From assembly GCA_949775045.1 (NCBI GenBank), contig OX459096.1, positions 46,408,379-46,472,378 on the forward strand: 64,000 nucleotides of DNA. The letters are read 5' to 3'. The stretch is from Metridium senile (lineage: Eukaryota > Cnidaria > Anthozoa > Actiniaria > Metridiidae). The notes beneath the pieces are model-generated. The model was not told the origin of the DNA. It saw only the letters and a list, made by a program, of their open reading frames with translations, and made no database searches. The position numbers and the translations under genes were made by a program. This document shows, piece after piece, positions 33,944-45,535 of the stretch; the stretch's first letter is position 1, and the number at the start of each line of letters is the position of its first letter.

Positions 33944-34235
33944 CGTACAATAATTACATATGAATTTAACATATTTCATGATTTATAAGCAACGTGCAGC
34001 ATGCAACGTTCACAACAAAACTTTCACCAACCTTTTTTTAGTTGTTTATTTAGGTCACTAAATTTCCTGTAGTACTGTACGTGAATGCCATCATCAAGAG
34101 GGTGGCTTTTAGGTATGTTGAGCTTTTGAGTTACTACAGCCAAAATATTCATACAAAAAATTGCACAAATACCACAATAACTTGATTAAGTTATTAAGTA
34201 CGAGATTTCGGCATTTTGTCAGGTGTCGTAAAATG

Positions 34236-34536
34236 TAGCCTGCGTAGGAAGCGTTTCTTTTTGGGGAAACGCAGGTGGGGGGAACGGGAGAAAGTTTTTC
34301 TGTTTTTTTGTTTTGGGATAGCTATCGATATGGCCGCGTGAAACCTAAGAAGAGAGCAAAAAAAACGAGGGGAGGGGTCGAGCGGAGGAAACCTCCTCTC
34401 CCCCTCCCCAACTTGATTTTTTGTACTCGTCTTAGGTTTCGCGTGGCCTTATCGGTAACACAGCTATCCCAAAACAACCAAAAAAAACAAATTTTCCCCG
34501 TTACCCCCAAAAAAGAAATGCTTGCTACACAGGCTA
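34236..34536. mobile_element. TAGCC-end MITE with 9-bp target duplication
   Basis: 301-bp foldback from TAGCCTGCGTAGGAAGC to GCTTGCTACACAGGCTA. Flanked by CGTAAAATG at 34227-34235 and 34537-34545, a perfect 9-bp duplication. Nine-base duplications are typical of Mutator-like elements; that class assignment is inference. Confidence 0.78.
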
Positions 34537-34559
34537 CGTAAAATGTGGCCGTTGTAAAT

Positions 34560-35511
34560 GCCGCGTTGGTTTCCATTTTGTGTACCGTACCGTACGATGC
34601 ATTCGTTCTTTTCGCCACGACTGCAATATTTCACAACTTAGGTGAGCTTAATGCAGCTCTAAATTTTACGAAGTAGTATACGAAGTGACATAAATGAAAG
34701 AATAGTCAACGCCTGGTAATTGTCGATTTTTGTATTGTGTTCGGCGCATTTCGAGGTTCGATGGACGTTATTTCCTTACTTATAATGTTCTGTAATGTAA
34801 GGTTATGTTTTGTATTCAGGGTGGATATTCTATCGTGACTTTCCAACATTTTTCAAATAAAGAAGAGTAAAACGATTACAAACTTACTTGCGTTAGTTTT
34901 TGTAATACAAAGAAGAGTAGATCTATCTTTTTATTTCCGTTAGTATTTGAACGCCATCCGAACTGAATTCGTTCATTTAGATGTCTCTCGTGCGTTGTAG
35001 AAACAAACCGTTTGTTTTCTTACACTATATACGGAACTGAGTAAACAGCTAGTTCAAATAACGTTGAATACTGAATAGTGCATTCTGAGACCGAACGGCA
35101 TTGTGGGTCTTATTAATTTGAAATTTAAAATACGTATAAAGGCGATATTTACTCCCTATAACTTGCTGATTGTTTTGAATGCATGGAATGCACTAAGAAT
35201 AAAATAACTATTATTATGTATTTTACTTATAAACAATATTAGATGACCCAAAATGCATTTCGGTCTTGCATTGCACTATTCAGTATTCTACGTGTTTTGA
35301 TATAGCTACATGTATAATCCTTTTTGAGTATTTTTATGGTAAACCCGGCCCTTGTTTGTTTACCGGTATACACGAGGAAACCACCATTAAAGGGGAATTT
35401 ATAGGTCCCCTGTTCTTCTCTTGCACCCCTCTTTTGCAACTGCGCCACCCGAGCAACATTGGCCACTACTTTGACGAGTTTCGGGTATTTATTGCAATCA
35501 CTCTGTTTTAG
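34560..35511. other. Intergenic upstream of SLC22 gene B
   Basis: No exon recognised. A splice acceptor (CTGTTTTAG) ends at 35511, 8 nt before the gene B ATG, so a 5' non-coding exon should lie upstream in this stretch or further away. Confidence 0.4.
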
Positions 35512-35519
35512 GCTTTACC

Positions 35520-38500
35520 ATGGTTTTGTCCGTAGACGAGTATCTAGAGTATGTTGGTGTCATGGGACGGTTTCAATGGCTGATTGTATTGGTGATTGGG
35601 TTAATATTGATCCCAGTTACATTCCAGACACTAATAATGACCTTCCTGGCATTAGAACCTGACTGGAAATGTGTTAATGGTAGTAGTATCTGCAATTTCA
35701 CACGTAAGTTTTATTTCAATATATAGGTATTATATTTTTATTACGCTCCATGATCACTTTCTCGTAGCCGCTTTTAGTGACGGGCTTCCTGTCCTTCCCG
35801 ACCTTTTGGATTTATAAAGTGGTCAGCCTCTAATGTGGCTACTGTACATGTAAAAACAGATGATGTTTGCTTCATACATACAAACGGGCTTTTAAATGCA
35901 CTTAAAACATGCGAAATTTAGAGCAAATCAGGGATTTTAAAATGCAGCTAAAACGTCACCTAAAGACGAACGAAACAAGAAGTATTGTATATATGTGTAT
36001 GTATTTAAGTGTATTTATGTTATTTGTAGAGTTTTTGTAGATATATATAATATTTTGTTATATCAGGATCGCATTTAAGGTGACTGGCTACTTTTGGAAA
36101 TAATGATAAACTTTTCTTTAAACTACGAATTTTTAAATCGGAAGCAATATGAAAAAAAATCACAACTCATAAGAAAATAGTTTTTTTTCATCCTATATCA
36201 AGCACAAATGCCGGGTAATGAATCATTCTAAAATACAACATGGATGGTTTTGAATAAAAGACAAAGAAATACCTTGATCTGTCATATTTTGTCCTTTCAG
36301 TGCTTTTAAAACTCGTATGAAGTCGGACAAAAAATCTTACGAAAATCGATTTTTTTTGTACGTTAGAAAAATTAACTTTTTGAAAAACTTTGATATAACG
36401 TAGATTTTATTAGGTTCTTTCAACTAAGCATAACAAAAGTAAGGAGTCCCGTGCAAAATTCGAGGGTTTTGCCCTGTTGAAGCTCAAAACATGTATGGTT
36501 CCTAAATAAAATGTTGTATTTTATTCAGCGGTTTTTGTGCGCGCGCACATCGTGGGCTCGAATCGAACGTTCAAAGGCGTTCAAAAGTAGCCAGTCACCT
36601 TAAGTATATTTATGTTATTTGTAGAATTTTTGTAGATATATGTAATATTTTGTTATATCAGGATCGCATTTAGATTATATTGAAAAAAAAAAAACATAAT
36701 TAATCCAGGAGTAAAAATATCATGTATGTCGAGAAAGTAATAAAACAAAATGAGTTTAAAAAGCAAATTATATTAAAGTTGGTATTTTGTTGTTGTTGTA
36801 GAAACGTTCCCGGCGGTTAGTTCAGATCCCAATCGACTTTATCGATGTAAAATACCGCGTAGTGAGTGGGAATTCACAACACCTTTTACATCGATTGTAA
36901 CCGAGGTGAGTTTTATCAGCTTTTCTATTGTCTTATCTGATGTTGTAGACATCTGGGGCCGGTCGTACGAAGGGTGAATAGCGCTATTCACCGGATAAAT
37001 CCTTATCCAGCGGATAAAATCTATAAAAAGCCTATGCAGTGGATAACTTTTATCCGCGGATAACTTTATCCGCCCTTCGTATACAACCGGCCCCTGATTT
37101 TAAACCTCATAATTCGCAGAGACAGCGGAACAGTTTTTAAAGTGTATATATATCTTAATATTGTAACATTATTTGTATATTCCTATTTGTATATCACTGA
37201 TGAATTTACCGTGTATAAATAAAGTTATTCTATTCTATTCTATTCTATTCTATTCTATTCTATTCTATTCTATTCTATTCTATTCTATTCTATTCTATTC
37301 TATTCTATTCTATTCTATTCTATTCTATTCTATTCTATTCTATTCTATTCTATTCTATTCTATTCTATTCTATTCTATTCTATTCTATTCTATTCTATTC
37401 TATTCTATTCTATTCTATTCTATTCTATTCTATTCTATTCTATTCTATTCTATTCTATTCTATTCTATTCTATTCTATTCTATTCTATTCTATATGTGTG
37501 TGTTTGTTTGCCCCCCGGGAGGGGAGGGGAGGGAGCGAGGGGGCATTTGTTGCTACAGTCGTCCCTGTTTCAACAAATCCAACCTCACCTCTCCCTTAAA
37601 CAATGTTAAAAAACTCATTAATAATTCATGACCATTTTGTCCAATCCGATGCCCCTCTCTGGTCACGAGGAAAGCATTGTATATCGCATAATCTACGGCT
37701 GAAACGCGGAGGGATTTGAATGCGGCCCAGGGGAATGATGATGTACAATAGAAGAACAATGGAATGCAAATGAACATGAAGCATTATATAATAGCACATG
37801 TGTCATTATATAATGCTTCATGTCCATATTTCAGATATTACCCTTCCCCCCATCCCCCCATCTCTACTGACGAGTGAACATCAGACTTAGAAATAATTTA
37901 CTTTTAGATTTTTGGCGAAAAAAATACTTTGATCATGAGTGCCAATGCCAGGATTCGAACCGAGATCTTTTGCTTGGTTGTATCCGAGCTTTAAGCCATT
38001 AAGCCACTGAGGCAATCGATGAAAAGTTTGCAACGAAAAGTCATCAAATTCATTAGCATTCAAGTTGGTTAGCATTCCTCTATTATTAGTGTAGATCAAT
38101 TCCCAAATGCAAACAACCTTCCGTTTTCTTTTGTTTCATCGATATTGGACAAAATGGTCATAAATTACTAATGAGTTTTTTAAGCCGTTCAATAAACTCG
38201 CAGAACGTGTTTTATCAGGTTTAAAATCCCTTGGGCTTCGCCCTCGGGATTTTAAACCTGATAAAACACTCCTGCTCGTTTATTAAACTATACTTACATA
38301 TGAGATCCCAAAAGTTGTGTTCCTTGATAACCATTCTTGTGACATTTTTGCTCAGTGGGATTTGGTATGTGATAAATCAAACCTGGCATGGGTCACTACG
38401 TCTCTTCTGTTCACTGGATGGCTATTTGGTAACGTAATATTTGGCATTTTGTCCGACAAATATGGCCGTAAGAAGATCTTGTTCATCTCGTCTTGTATGG

Positions 38501-41500
38501 TGTGCTGGGTGGCGTTTATCAGCTCGTTCGTCCCATACTTCTGGCTCTACGCTATATTTAGATTTTTTATTGGATTTGGACTTGGTTAGTGCTTATTGTT
38601 ATATTCCTCCTCTTTCGCCTTCTCCTACTCCTCCCTCTTCTTCTCCTACTACTCTTTCTCCTACTCCTCCTACTCCCCTTCTCCTACTACTCGTTCTCCT
38701 ATTACTCGTTCCCCTATTGCTCCTACTGCTCCTTGTCCCCTTGTCCCCTTGTCCTTCACCCCTTCTCCTACTACTCGTTCCCCTGCCACTCCTTCTCCTC
38801 CTATCCTTCCTCCACCTTCTCTTTCTCCTACACCACCTTCTCTCCCTTTTACTACCCCTTCAAAAACCCATTCACTTCCAGTATTCTATCTATTATTAAT
38901 CTACTTCATAACACCTTTTCTAGGTGGTTCCATAGTATGCTTGTTTATAATGGCCACAGAGTTTGTTGGTCCAGAGAAAAGGGCCATGGCCGGGACATTT
39001 GCGTGGTACTTTTGGACAGGAGCCCTTATGTCCATAGCTCTACTAGCTTACCTTATAAGGGACTGGAGAAAACTTTCAATCGCTACCTCGGCCCCTGGAC
39101 TGGTGTTGTTCCTGTTTTGGTTGTAAGTATTGAATAACGTGCCTTCAGTAACAGGAAAGCGATATAAATGAGACTAGCACCTGTGACCCACGTGATCTCT
39201 CTTAAGGACGATCGCGGGCTCATCATACAATTTTCTTGAGCAAATAAAAATGGGGGTCACCGTACTCGTTTAGGAGTGAGATGCTGATCTCAAAGTACAG
39301 CCTTTTTTACATCCATCCAAATACGTGTATTATTTAAGTTTAACCATAACTTTTTCTTCAAATTTTGAACACACAGGCACAGCTTTTGCAATTCTTAAAT
39401 TATAAATTATAAAATGAAAAATGACAGTCACCGTATTTATTTTCTAGATACTGTTCCACACACTTCGAAAAATCTCTCACCATCTTATATTTTATAAAAG
39501 GAAAATCATCCAGGCGTTCCTCGTCGTGCGCAGAATGGATACGCTGAAACAATGCCCGCGAACGTCCTTAAGTCGGCCAACAAACACCCCCCCCCCTCCC
39601 CCCCCCCCCCCCCCCCCCCCCCCCCCGTTACTGAACAGTGCCAGGACCAACGGAAATGACCGGTTCAGCGAGAATTCCGGTTTATTGAGGGTCCGGTATA
39701 GACGGCTTCCACTGCAATACCATATTCTGCATCTTGTTAACACTAACAGTAGACTTTGTGGTACCTTCTCTCAGTTGTATTCCAGAGTCTGTGCGATGGA
39801 TGGTCACACATGACCAGGAAAAAGGCGCAAAGGACATCATGGACAAAATCGGCAAGTTTAACAAAAGAAAAATCCCAGAAAACGCTGAGGTTGGTCTTCC
39901 TGAAAATCAAAAGATGGCTGCACAAAAAGCTAATTTCTTTGATTTGTTTCGAACACGATCAATGACGAAAAAGACTATCATATCGTGGATTTCATGGTAA
40001 GCACGTCACTAAAATATTGTTTCTGTTGAAGAATATTAACCTGGAAAGTCTATCTTCTGATGATGTCGGTGTCCGACGAAAGCTGAAGATCTGAACATAA
40101 AAACAGTAGTATATGGCCTCAAACCTATTCTTATTGTTTCTGTTGATTTAGTATTAGCATCTACACTGCAAAAACGGCTGAGTAGATACACCTCACTATA
40201 TTGAGTTAATCATGCATTCAGGATGACACTTTATAGTGAGTTAACCCAACTCTATAGTGAGTAAACTCAACTCTAGAGTGAGTAAAAGTAAAGTTAAACT
40301 CAAAAAAAACATTGTACTCAATGGCCGTCTACATTTATGTTTACTCACTATTAAGTGTCATCCTGAATGCATCTTCTCAGCCGTTTTTGCAGTGTAGGGG
40401 GTGTCCCTTCAGGCACCGGACACCCCCTAACACCTTAAGAGCCCTTCATTCGTATCAGAAATACCATATGCAACTTTGAAAACAATGTCATTACCATATA
40501 TGGTATTGTAGATGAGAAGTAACAAAAGACTTTGATTAGCGCGCGAGATTTTTTTGATTTTTTTTAACAGGTTAATATTTCAACAGAACAATAGGCATAT
40601 CTTTGATACGTTTGTCCTTTTCACAGTTCCGCCTCAATGACTACAAATGATAGCTCCAAGTCGAGGTTCGCTAGCCTCTTCCGCAGGCTACTCCTTTTTC
40701 TCCTTTGGGATTCCTGTGGGTTTCCTGTGGGATTTCCGATAGAAGGAAGATTGGGGCCTAGAGTGAGGAAGGAACGTCCCAGTCTCTCTTCGGCTCGCTT
40801 CTCAAAAAAGGAAGCCCAAAAGTAAAAAAAAAGTTGCCTGCGGAGGAGGCTAGAGGTTCGCGTTGTTGCTCATGATAAATTATAGTTTTTCTATGCGCAA
40901 CAACGCGAACCTCGACTTGGAACTATTATTCATGGTCACTGAACAGAACTGTGAAAATGAATATTGGGACACCCCCTGACATATTTCTGGATACGCTCCT
41001 GATTAGATTGTTAATGCGATGCAATATATGACCAGTAGGTCTCATTCCCGTCTATCCATCGCCTGCTGATGACTATAGCAGTTAAAACAAACAACATCCT
41101 ATACTTCACTTATTCAATCTGCTATTTTGCTCTTTAGGTTTGTCAACGCCCAGGTATATTTTGGCGTCTCACTAGGCTCAGTCCTCCTCGGTGGTAACAT
41201 GTACCTAAATTTCTTCTTGACGTCACTCGTCGAGTTGCCAGGCAACGCGTTTGCTATTTGGGCAATGGATAAGTAAGTACTTCAGTTACGTCATAGTTGA
41301 CACGCCCCAACGACTAGTTATTGTGGATTTGGTTGTAGATTGTAAAGTACAAACGCAATATTTTTGTTCGCATATAGTAGACTCTAAACGCATTGTTTTC
41401 TTTTGTTTTTTATCAACTAGCACAAACTATATTGGATTTTTGAAACAAGTAGTACTAGATAGTACTACTGAAATACCCGCGTATAAGAACCACTATTTTT

Positions 41501-44500
41501 CGAGGTTAGGCTAAAGTGGTTCTTATATGAATGGTATTTAGTGAGAAATTAGGCTAAGGTGGTTCTTAACTGGTTCTTATTTACAAAGCAAAAACAATTT
41601 CCCTTATATAGTGTTTTATATAATATAAATTGTTATATAGAATCATCTGAATGATGAATGTATTCTCATTGAGAACTAATTGATAAAACATTTGTAAAAC
41701 ATTTTTCTTGCATTGATTTTAAATTTGGTCATATTCAGACTCAAATTATATTTTTTCAAATGACCAAATAAATCTTGAAACCTTTCATATAAGAGCCAGT
41801 CTAGATTTTTAGGCTAAAGTGGTTCTTTTTAACAGGTGCTTAAAAAGCAAATGTTAGCCTAGTGGTTCTTAATCCACTGGTTCTTATATATGCGGGTTTT
41901 TACTGTAGTGCTAATCAAACAATAGAAAACAATAGAATTAGCGTAAAACATTACTATTTATGTTGCATGCTTTTATTGTTAGTGTTATCTCTATATTTCA
42001 CCGTTATTTTGTTAGTACTATGTATTCATTGGTTATTGTGTGTGTTTTGTTTTTGTATTGACATCTATCTTTTGTAGATATGGCCGTAAGTTAGTGGTAG
42101 TAGTTGGTCTTATAGTAGGTGCTATTGGTAACATGTTAGTTACAGTGTTTCCTGACGACCCCGAAAACAATGGTAACAACATGTCTGCTATACTCCTTGA
42201 TACCCATGTCACAAATAATTAAACTAAGGCTACTCCTGGGATTCCTGTATCACAAATAAAACGACTAAGGGGTCCCTGTGTTGGGATTCCTGTATCACAA
42301 ATAAAGTGACTAAGGGGTCCCTGTGTTGGGATTCCTGTATCACAAATAAAACGACTAAGGGGTCCCTGTGTTGGGATTCCTGTATCACAAATAAAACGAC
42401 TAAGGGGTCCCTGTGTTGGGATTCCTGTATCACAAATAAAGTGACTAAGGGGTCCCTGTGTTGGGATTCCTGTATCACAAATAAAACGACTAAGGGGTCC
42501 CTGTGTTGGGATTCCTGTATCACAAATAAAGTGACTAAGGGGTCCCTGTGTTGGGATTCCTGTATCACAAATAAAACGACTAAGGGGTCCCTGTGTTGGG
42601 ATTCCTGTATCACAAATAAAACGACTAAGGGGTCCCTGTGTTGGGATTCCTGTATCACAAATAAAGTGACTAAGGGGTCCCTGTGTTGGGATTCCTGTAT
42701 CACAAATAAAACGACTAAGGGGTCCCTGTGTTGGGATTCCTGTATCACAAATAAAACGTCTAAGGGGTCCCTGTGTTGGGATTCCTGTGCCACACTGCAA
42801 AAATAGCTGAGTAGATACAACTCAAATTATTGAGTAAACCATTGCATTCAGGATGACACTTTATAGTGAGTAAACCCAACTCATCATAAAGAGTAAACGT
42901 AAATGTATTATTGTGTGAAATGTACTTAATATATTGACCAAAACCTGACTCAAAAAAACGTTTGATATGCAACGCTGTTCGGAAAAAGCCGTTTTTGTAG
43001 TGCACAAACAATTAAACTAAGGGAGAGGAGGCCAGTTTTTATCGGAGAATATTTCAACACAGGAACCCCATGCGCATGGATTGATGTGTATATTTTCAGA
43101 GGGTGATTCATGTAGCAGTAAATTTTAATGTCTGTAAATTAGAATAACTAGAGTGAAGTAATACATTCTAAGAAAGGTTTGTGATAGTTGAACATTAATT
43201 TATCACCAGGTTACGCTACTGGTCGCATCATCTTCGCCCTTGTAGGAAAGTTTGCAATAATGTGTTCCTTTGACGCTATATTTGTCTTCTCTGCTGAACT
43301 TTTCCCGACGGTCATCAGGTTAGTAGTACGCGTTACCTTACGCTACGTTGCGTTACCTTACGTTACGTTGCCTTACGTTACCTTACCTTGCGCTACCTTA
43401 CGTAACGTTACCTACCTTAAGTAACGTTGCGTTACCTTACGTTGCGTTACCTTACGTTGCGTTGCGTTACCTTACGTTGCGTTACCTTACCTTACGTTAC
43501 GTTCTCAAGCATGTTAAGGCCTGGGTCAGCAACCCAATTGTAATAAATTAGCATTTGTTTTCCTGGGTGATATATATTTTGATAATATAAGACAGAACGC
43601 TTATTTCACAACGTTTCGATGTCGCTGACATCATTTTCAAGTGGGGTTTTATTCGATAAATTTGAATATTACATTGAGATGAAATTATCCTCTTGGGATC
43701 AATACGCGTGACAACTTATTAAACAAATACTTTGGCACGTAAGGAGTCTAATTGTGTGTTTAGACTAGGTCCTTTGTTTCTTATAAACAACATTTCGTTG
43801 ATCAAGCAGTCGAGCTTGTCCTTGCATTTCTTCAGGATTGTAAAACAGTCAATTGCGGGACAGATTCAATTGCGTGAACGGACTTGAGGTTTTTGCCGAT
43901 TGCAGAATATTTATGCTCATCGATCCTTTGGTGTAGATGACGACACGTAAAACCGATGTAGCTTGCATTGCACAAGCTGCATTTAAATTGGTACACAACA
44001 TTCTGCTGATTCACTAGAGCTGGTTTGTTCTCTTGCACTCTTAAGTTCAAAACCATGTTACACCGTGCCTTCAGACTCTCCACAACACCTGAGCTATTTA
44101 CCAAGGAGTGTGACCGCCTACGTGATGTCTTCAAGGGCTTAAAATATCCTGAAAGAATCATTGATTCCATAATCCAGTCATTCAACAACTCTAGAGCGTC
44201 TGCCAGTACTCCCGATAGTACAGATAAAGATCCCGAGGTCTTCCGTATCATTTTGTCACAAGACCAGAAGTGTGCTGATGTAGTCAAAACTCAGCTCAAT
44301 TCTTTAAGTAACAAAATTGACGTCGACTTACAGCCAGTGTTCACAAGTCGGAAAGTTGGGGATGACTTAAGAGTGCAAGAGAACAAACTAGCTCTAGTGA
44401 ATCAGCAGAATGTTGTGTACCAATTTATATGCAGCTTGTGCAATGCAAGCTACATCGGTTTTGCGTGTCGTCATCTACATCAAAGGATCGATGAGCATAA

Positions 44501-45535
44501 ATATTCTTCAATCGGCAAAAACCTCAAGTCAGTTCACGCAATTGACTCTGTCCCGCAATTGACTGTTTTACAATCCTGAAGAAATGCAAGGACAAGCTCG
44601 ACTGCTTGATCAACGAAATGTTGTTTATAAGAAACAAAGGACCTAGTCTAAACACACAGACTCCTTACGTGCCAAAGTATTTGTTTAATAAGTTGTCACG
44701 CGTATTCATCCCAAGAGGATAATTTCATCTCAATGTAATATTCAAATTTATCGAGTAAAACCCTACTTGAAAATGATGTCAGCGACATCGAAACGTCGTG
44801 AAATAAGCGTTCTGTCTTATATTATCAAAATTTGTCCAAAAGCCACTCTTTTGATATATATTATATTATATAGATAATAAGAGCATGATTATATGAGGTT
44901 TTAAAACAATGAATGTTTTACATTTTGACAATTATTTGTTGCTTTCGTTGGTGACGTAACCTGTAGGGATGTTACAGTAGAAATAATGTACCTACTATAT
45001 AATATACTAAAAGGGCTGCCATATTCAGTTACAAGCCATGGTCGTCAGTTTGATTCGATTATAAAGTACAACTTTGTGAGCCAGCTGAGTGTATTATAAC
45101 TCAAGTTTTTCCTTTTCGTAGATCTGTTGGCATTGGTAGCTCATCAGCCGCTGGCAGAATTGGAGCAATTAGCTCACCGTTTGTCATTTCGCTTGTAAGT
45201 ACAATCTAAACCAGGTTTCATTGCTCAGCCTAGAGTTGGGCTTCCTGTGTTTTGTTTTTTTAAATAAAACGTTCAATTGTTCTTCGCAGGGTACAATATA
45301 CTTTCCTCAGCTTCCATACATCATTATGGCAGTCGATGCTCTAATTGCGGGTTTCCTGTGTATGCTTCTTCCTGAAACCAATAAAGCGGCAACTGTAGAA
45401 ACTATGCAGTTGGACGAATCTGAGGAGGGACTGGTTACTGATTTACGACATGAGAGCGAAGGGACTGGTGAAGAAGAATTGAAGAAAGAGAAAGATGATG
45501 GCAAACTTCTTGACAAGAACAATACTGTAGTTTAA
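35520..45535 (+). CDS. SLC22-family organic ion transporter, gene B (complete, 10 coding exons)
   Basis: Coding exons: 35520-35703, 36802-36905, 38356-38584, 38924-39122, 39775-39996, 41138-41272, 42078-42172, 43210-43318, 45122-45194 and 45290-45535 (TAA). All are GT-AG and in frame, giving 531 aa. It is a 12-TM SLC22-type transporter. Seen: SDKYGRKK at 129-136, CIPESVRW at 240-247, KYGRK at 358-362, SAELFPTVIR at 417-426 and LPET near the end. Exons 3-10 match gene A exons 2-9 in phase, and several are identical in length (229, 199, 135, 109, 73 bp). The two genes are therefore tandem duplicates; gene B has one extra intron (phase 1, codon 62). Its C-terminal tail is longer, strongly charged, and ends TVV, a class I PDZ-ligand form known from some OCTN/OAT members. 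Introns are packed with transposons and microsatellites. Substrate unknown. Confidence 0.92.
36079..36599. mobile_element. TTAA-bounded foldback 3 (521 bp), intron 1 of gene B
   Basis: TTAA at 36075-36078 and 36600-36603. Ends GGTGACTGGCTACTTTTG and CAAAAGTAGCCAGTCACC. It sits precisely between two copies of a roughly 70-bp unit (about 36004-36074 and 36604-36674; both contain ATTTTGTTATATCAGGATCG). Confidence 0.75.
36956..37093. mobile_element. GGGCCGGTCGTACGAAGGG MITE, intron 2 of gene B
   Basis: 138 bp. Ends GGGCCGGTCGTACGAAGGG and CCCTTCGTATACAACCGGCCC, flanked by CTG at 36953-36955 and 37094-37096. The interior repeats GGATAA/TTATCC words. Superfamily not assigned. Confidence 0.65.
37226..37490. 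repeat. (TATTC)53 microsatellite, intron 2 of gene B
   Basis: 265 bp of uninterrupted TATTC, open in all frames because the unit is not a stop in any; the Phe-Tyr-Ser-Ile-Leu translation is an artefact. Confidence 0.97.
37606..38294. mobile_element. Repeat family A copy 1, intron 2 of gene B
   Basis: 689 bp, nearly identical to 52195-52886 (same orientation) and 46418-47104 (inverted). It has inverted sub-ends (CATTAATAATTCATGACC and GGTCATAAATTACTAATG). A tRNA-like minus-strand block carries A-box-like TGCCTCAGTGGC and B box GGTTCGAATCC (37950-38020). It ends with a UUCG-tipped hairpin (GGGCTTCGCCC, 38237). It ends 61 bp before exon 3. Confidence 0.75.
38588..38870. repeat. CCT/CTC pyrimidine tract, intron 3 of gene B
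   Basis: About 280 bp almost wholly C and T on the plus strand. Long proline/leucine/serine frames across it are artefacts. Confidence 0.85.
39204..39490. repeat. Partial TTAAGG-type element, intron 4 of gene B
   Basis: Starts TTAAGGACGATCGCGGGC and contains GGGGGTCACCGTACTCG. Its stretch about 39310-39440 is the inverted equivalent of 59520-59630 (shared AAAGCTGTG, TTCAAAATTTGAAG, AAAAGTTATG). The other end is not found. Confidence 0.45.
39587..39626. repeat. C homopolymer (40 bp with one T), intron 4 of gene B
   Basis: All C from 39587 to 39626 except one T at about 39597. Capable of G-quadruplex/i-motif formation; lengths of such runs are also prone to assembly error. Confidence 0.85.
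40161..40397. mobile_element. CACTGCAAAAACGGCTGAG MITE, intron 5 of gene B
   Basis: 237 bp. CTACACTGCAAAAACGGCTG at the left and its complement at the right; a TA duplication fits. The arms repeat GAGTAAAC/GAGTTAA and GCATTCAGGATGACACTT. A second, more diverged copy lies at about 42794-43002 in intron 7. Confidence 0.7.
40672..40852. mobile_element. TAGCC-end MITE with 9-bp duplication, inside a hairpin
   Basis: 181 bp from TAGCCTCTTCCGCAGGCTAC to GCCTGCGGAGGAGGCTA, flanked by GAGGTTCGC at 40663-40671 and 40853-40861. The target was the arm of a small hairpin (about 40657-40923, AAGTCGAGGTTCGC with GCGAACCTCGACTT), which is complete once the insert is ignored. Confidence 0.78.
42233..42790. 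repeat. 45-bp minisatellite, intron 7 of gene B
   Basis: About 12 units containing GGGGTCCCTGTGTTGGGATT, starting about 60 bp after the donor of exon 7. Units carry ACGAC or GTGAC at one site. Because 45 is divisible by three, frames stay open on both strands with 15-residue repeats; these are not proteins. Confidence 0.93.
43321..43503. repeat. TTACCTTACG/TTACGTTGCG short tandem repeat, intron 8 of gene B
   Basis: Irregular units of 10-16 bp begin directly at the donor of exon 8 (43319). No gene. Confidence 0.85.
43577..44832 (+). pseudogene. Penelope-like element remnant with GIY-YIG endonuclease end, in intron 8 of gene B
   Basis: The plus strand (about 44050-44700) encodes the C-terminal part of a Penelope-like retroelement. 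A linker with RLRDVFKGLKYPERIIDSII precedes a GIY-YIG-type endonuclease core (NVVYQF, CNASYIGF, HLHQRIDEHK). After a frame slip near 44570 it continues KKCKDKLDCLINEMLFIRNK. The reverse transcriptase is missing. About 450 bp of the 3' part is repeated in inverted orientation at 43577-44043, so the two copies face away from each other around a roughly 330-bp centre. Each outer end carries GATGTCAGCGACATCGAAACGT, which resembles the hammerhead-bearing tails of this class but lacks a clean CUGANGA box. Confidence 0.75.

Larger units (their letters stand above)
30401..33965. mobile_element. Nested stack bracketed by a 14-bp direct repeat
   Basis: AATTACATATGAAT occurs at 30401-30414 and 33952-33965. 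In order the bracketed DNA holds: the left part of a Penelope-like tail (30415-30472); a TAGCC element (30473-32940) that itself contains a TTAA foldback (31161-32103); the rest of the tail with a hammerhead motif (32941-33095); and an inverted-repeat element of CCCGGCAG/GTCTC text (about 33129-33943). Each inner element interrupts sequence that resumes on its other side. Confidence 0.6.

Noticed and set aside
37173..37631. 152-aa Phe-Tyr-Ser-Ile-Leu repeat protein
   Set aside because: Translation of the (TATTC)53 tract; intronic and without codon or family support.
37950..38020. Functional tRNA gene (also at 46690 and 52545)
   Set aside because: A and B boxes are present but the acceptor stem does not pair, and the block sits inside a 690-bp repeat; treated as a tRNA-derived SINE part.
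38441..39137. Proline/leucine-rich proteins overlapping exon 4 of gene B
   Set aside because: Frames run through a CCT/CTC tract and use the wrong frame of the real exon.
42219..42820. 15-residue repeat proteins on both strands
   Set aside because: A 45-bp tandem unit keeps frames open on both strands; it lies in an intron of gene B.
43832..44287. Independent 151-aa minus-strand gene
   Set aside because: Its C-terminal half is the inverted copy of the Penelope-like endonuclease end; its N-terminal half is antisense to the plus copy.
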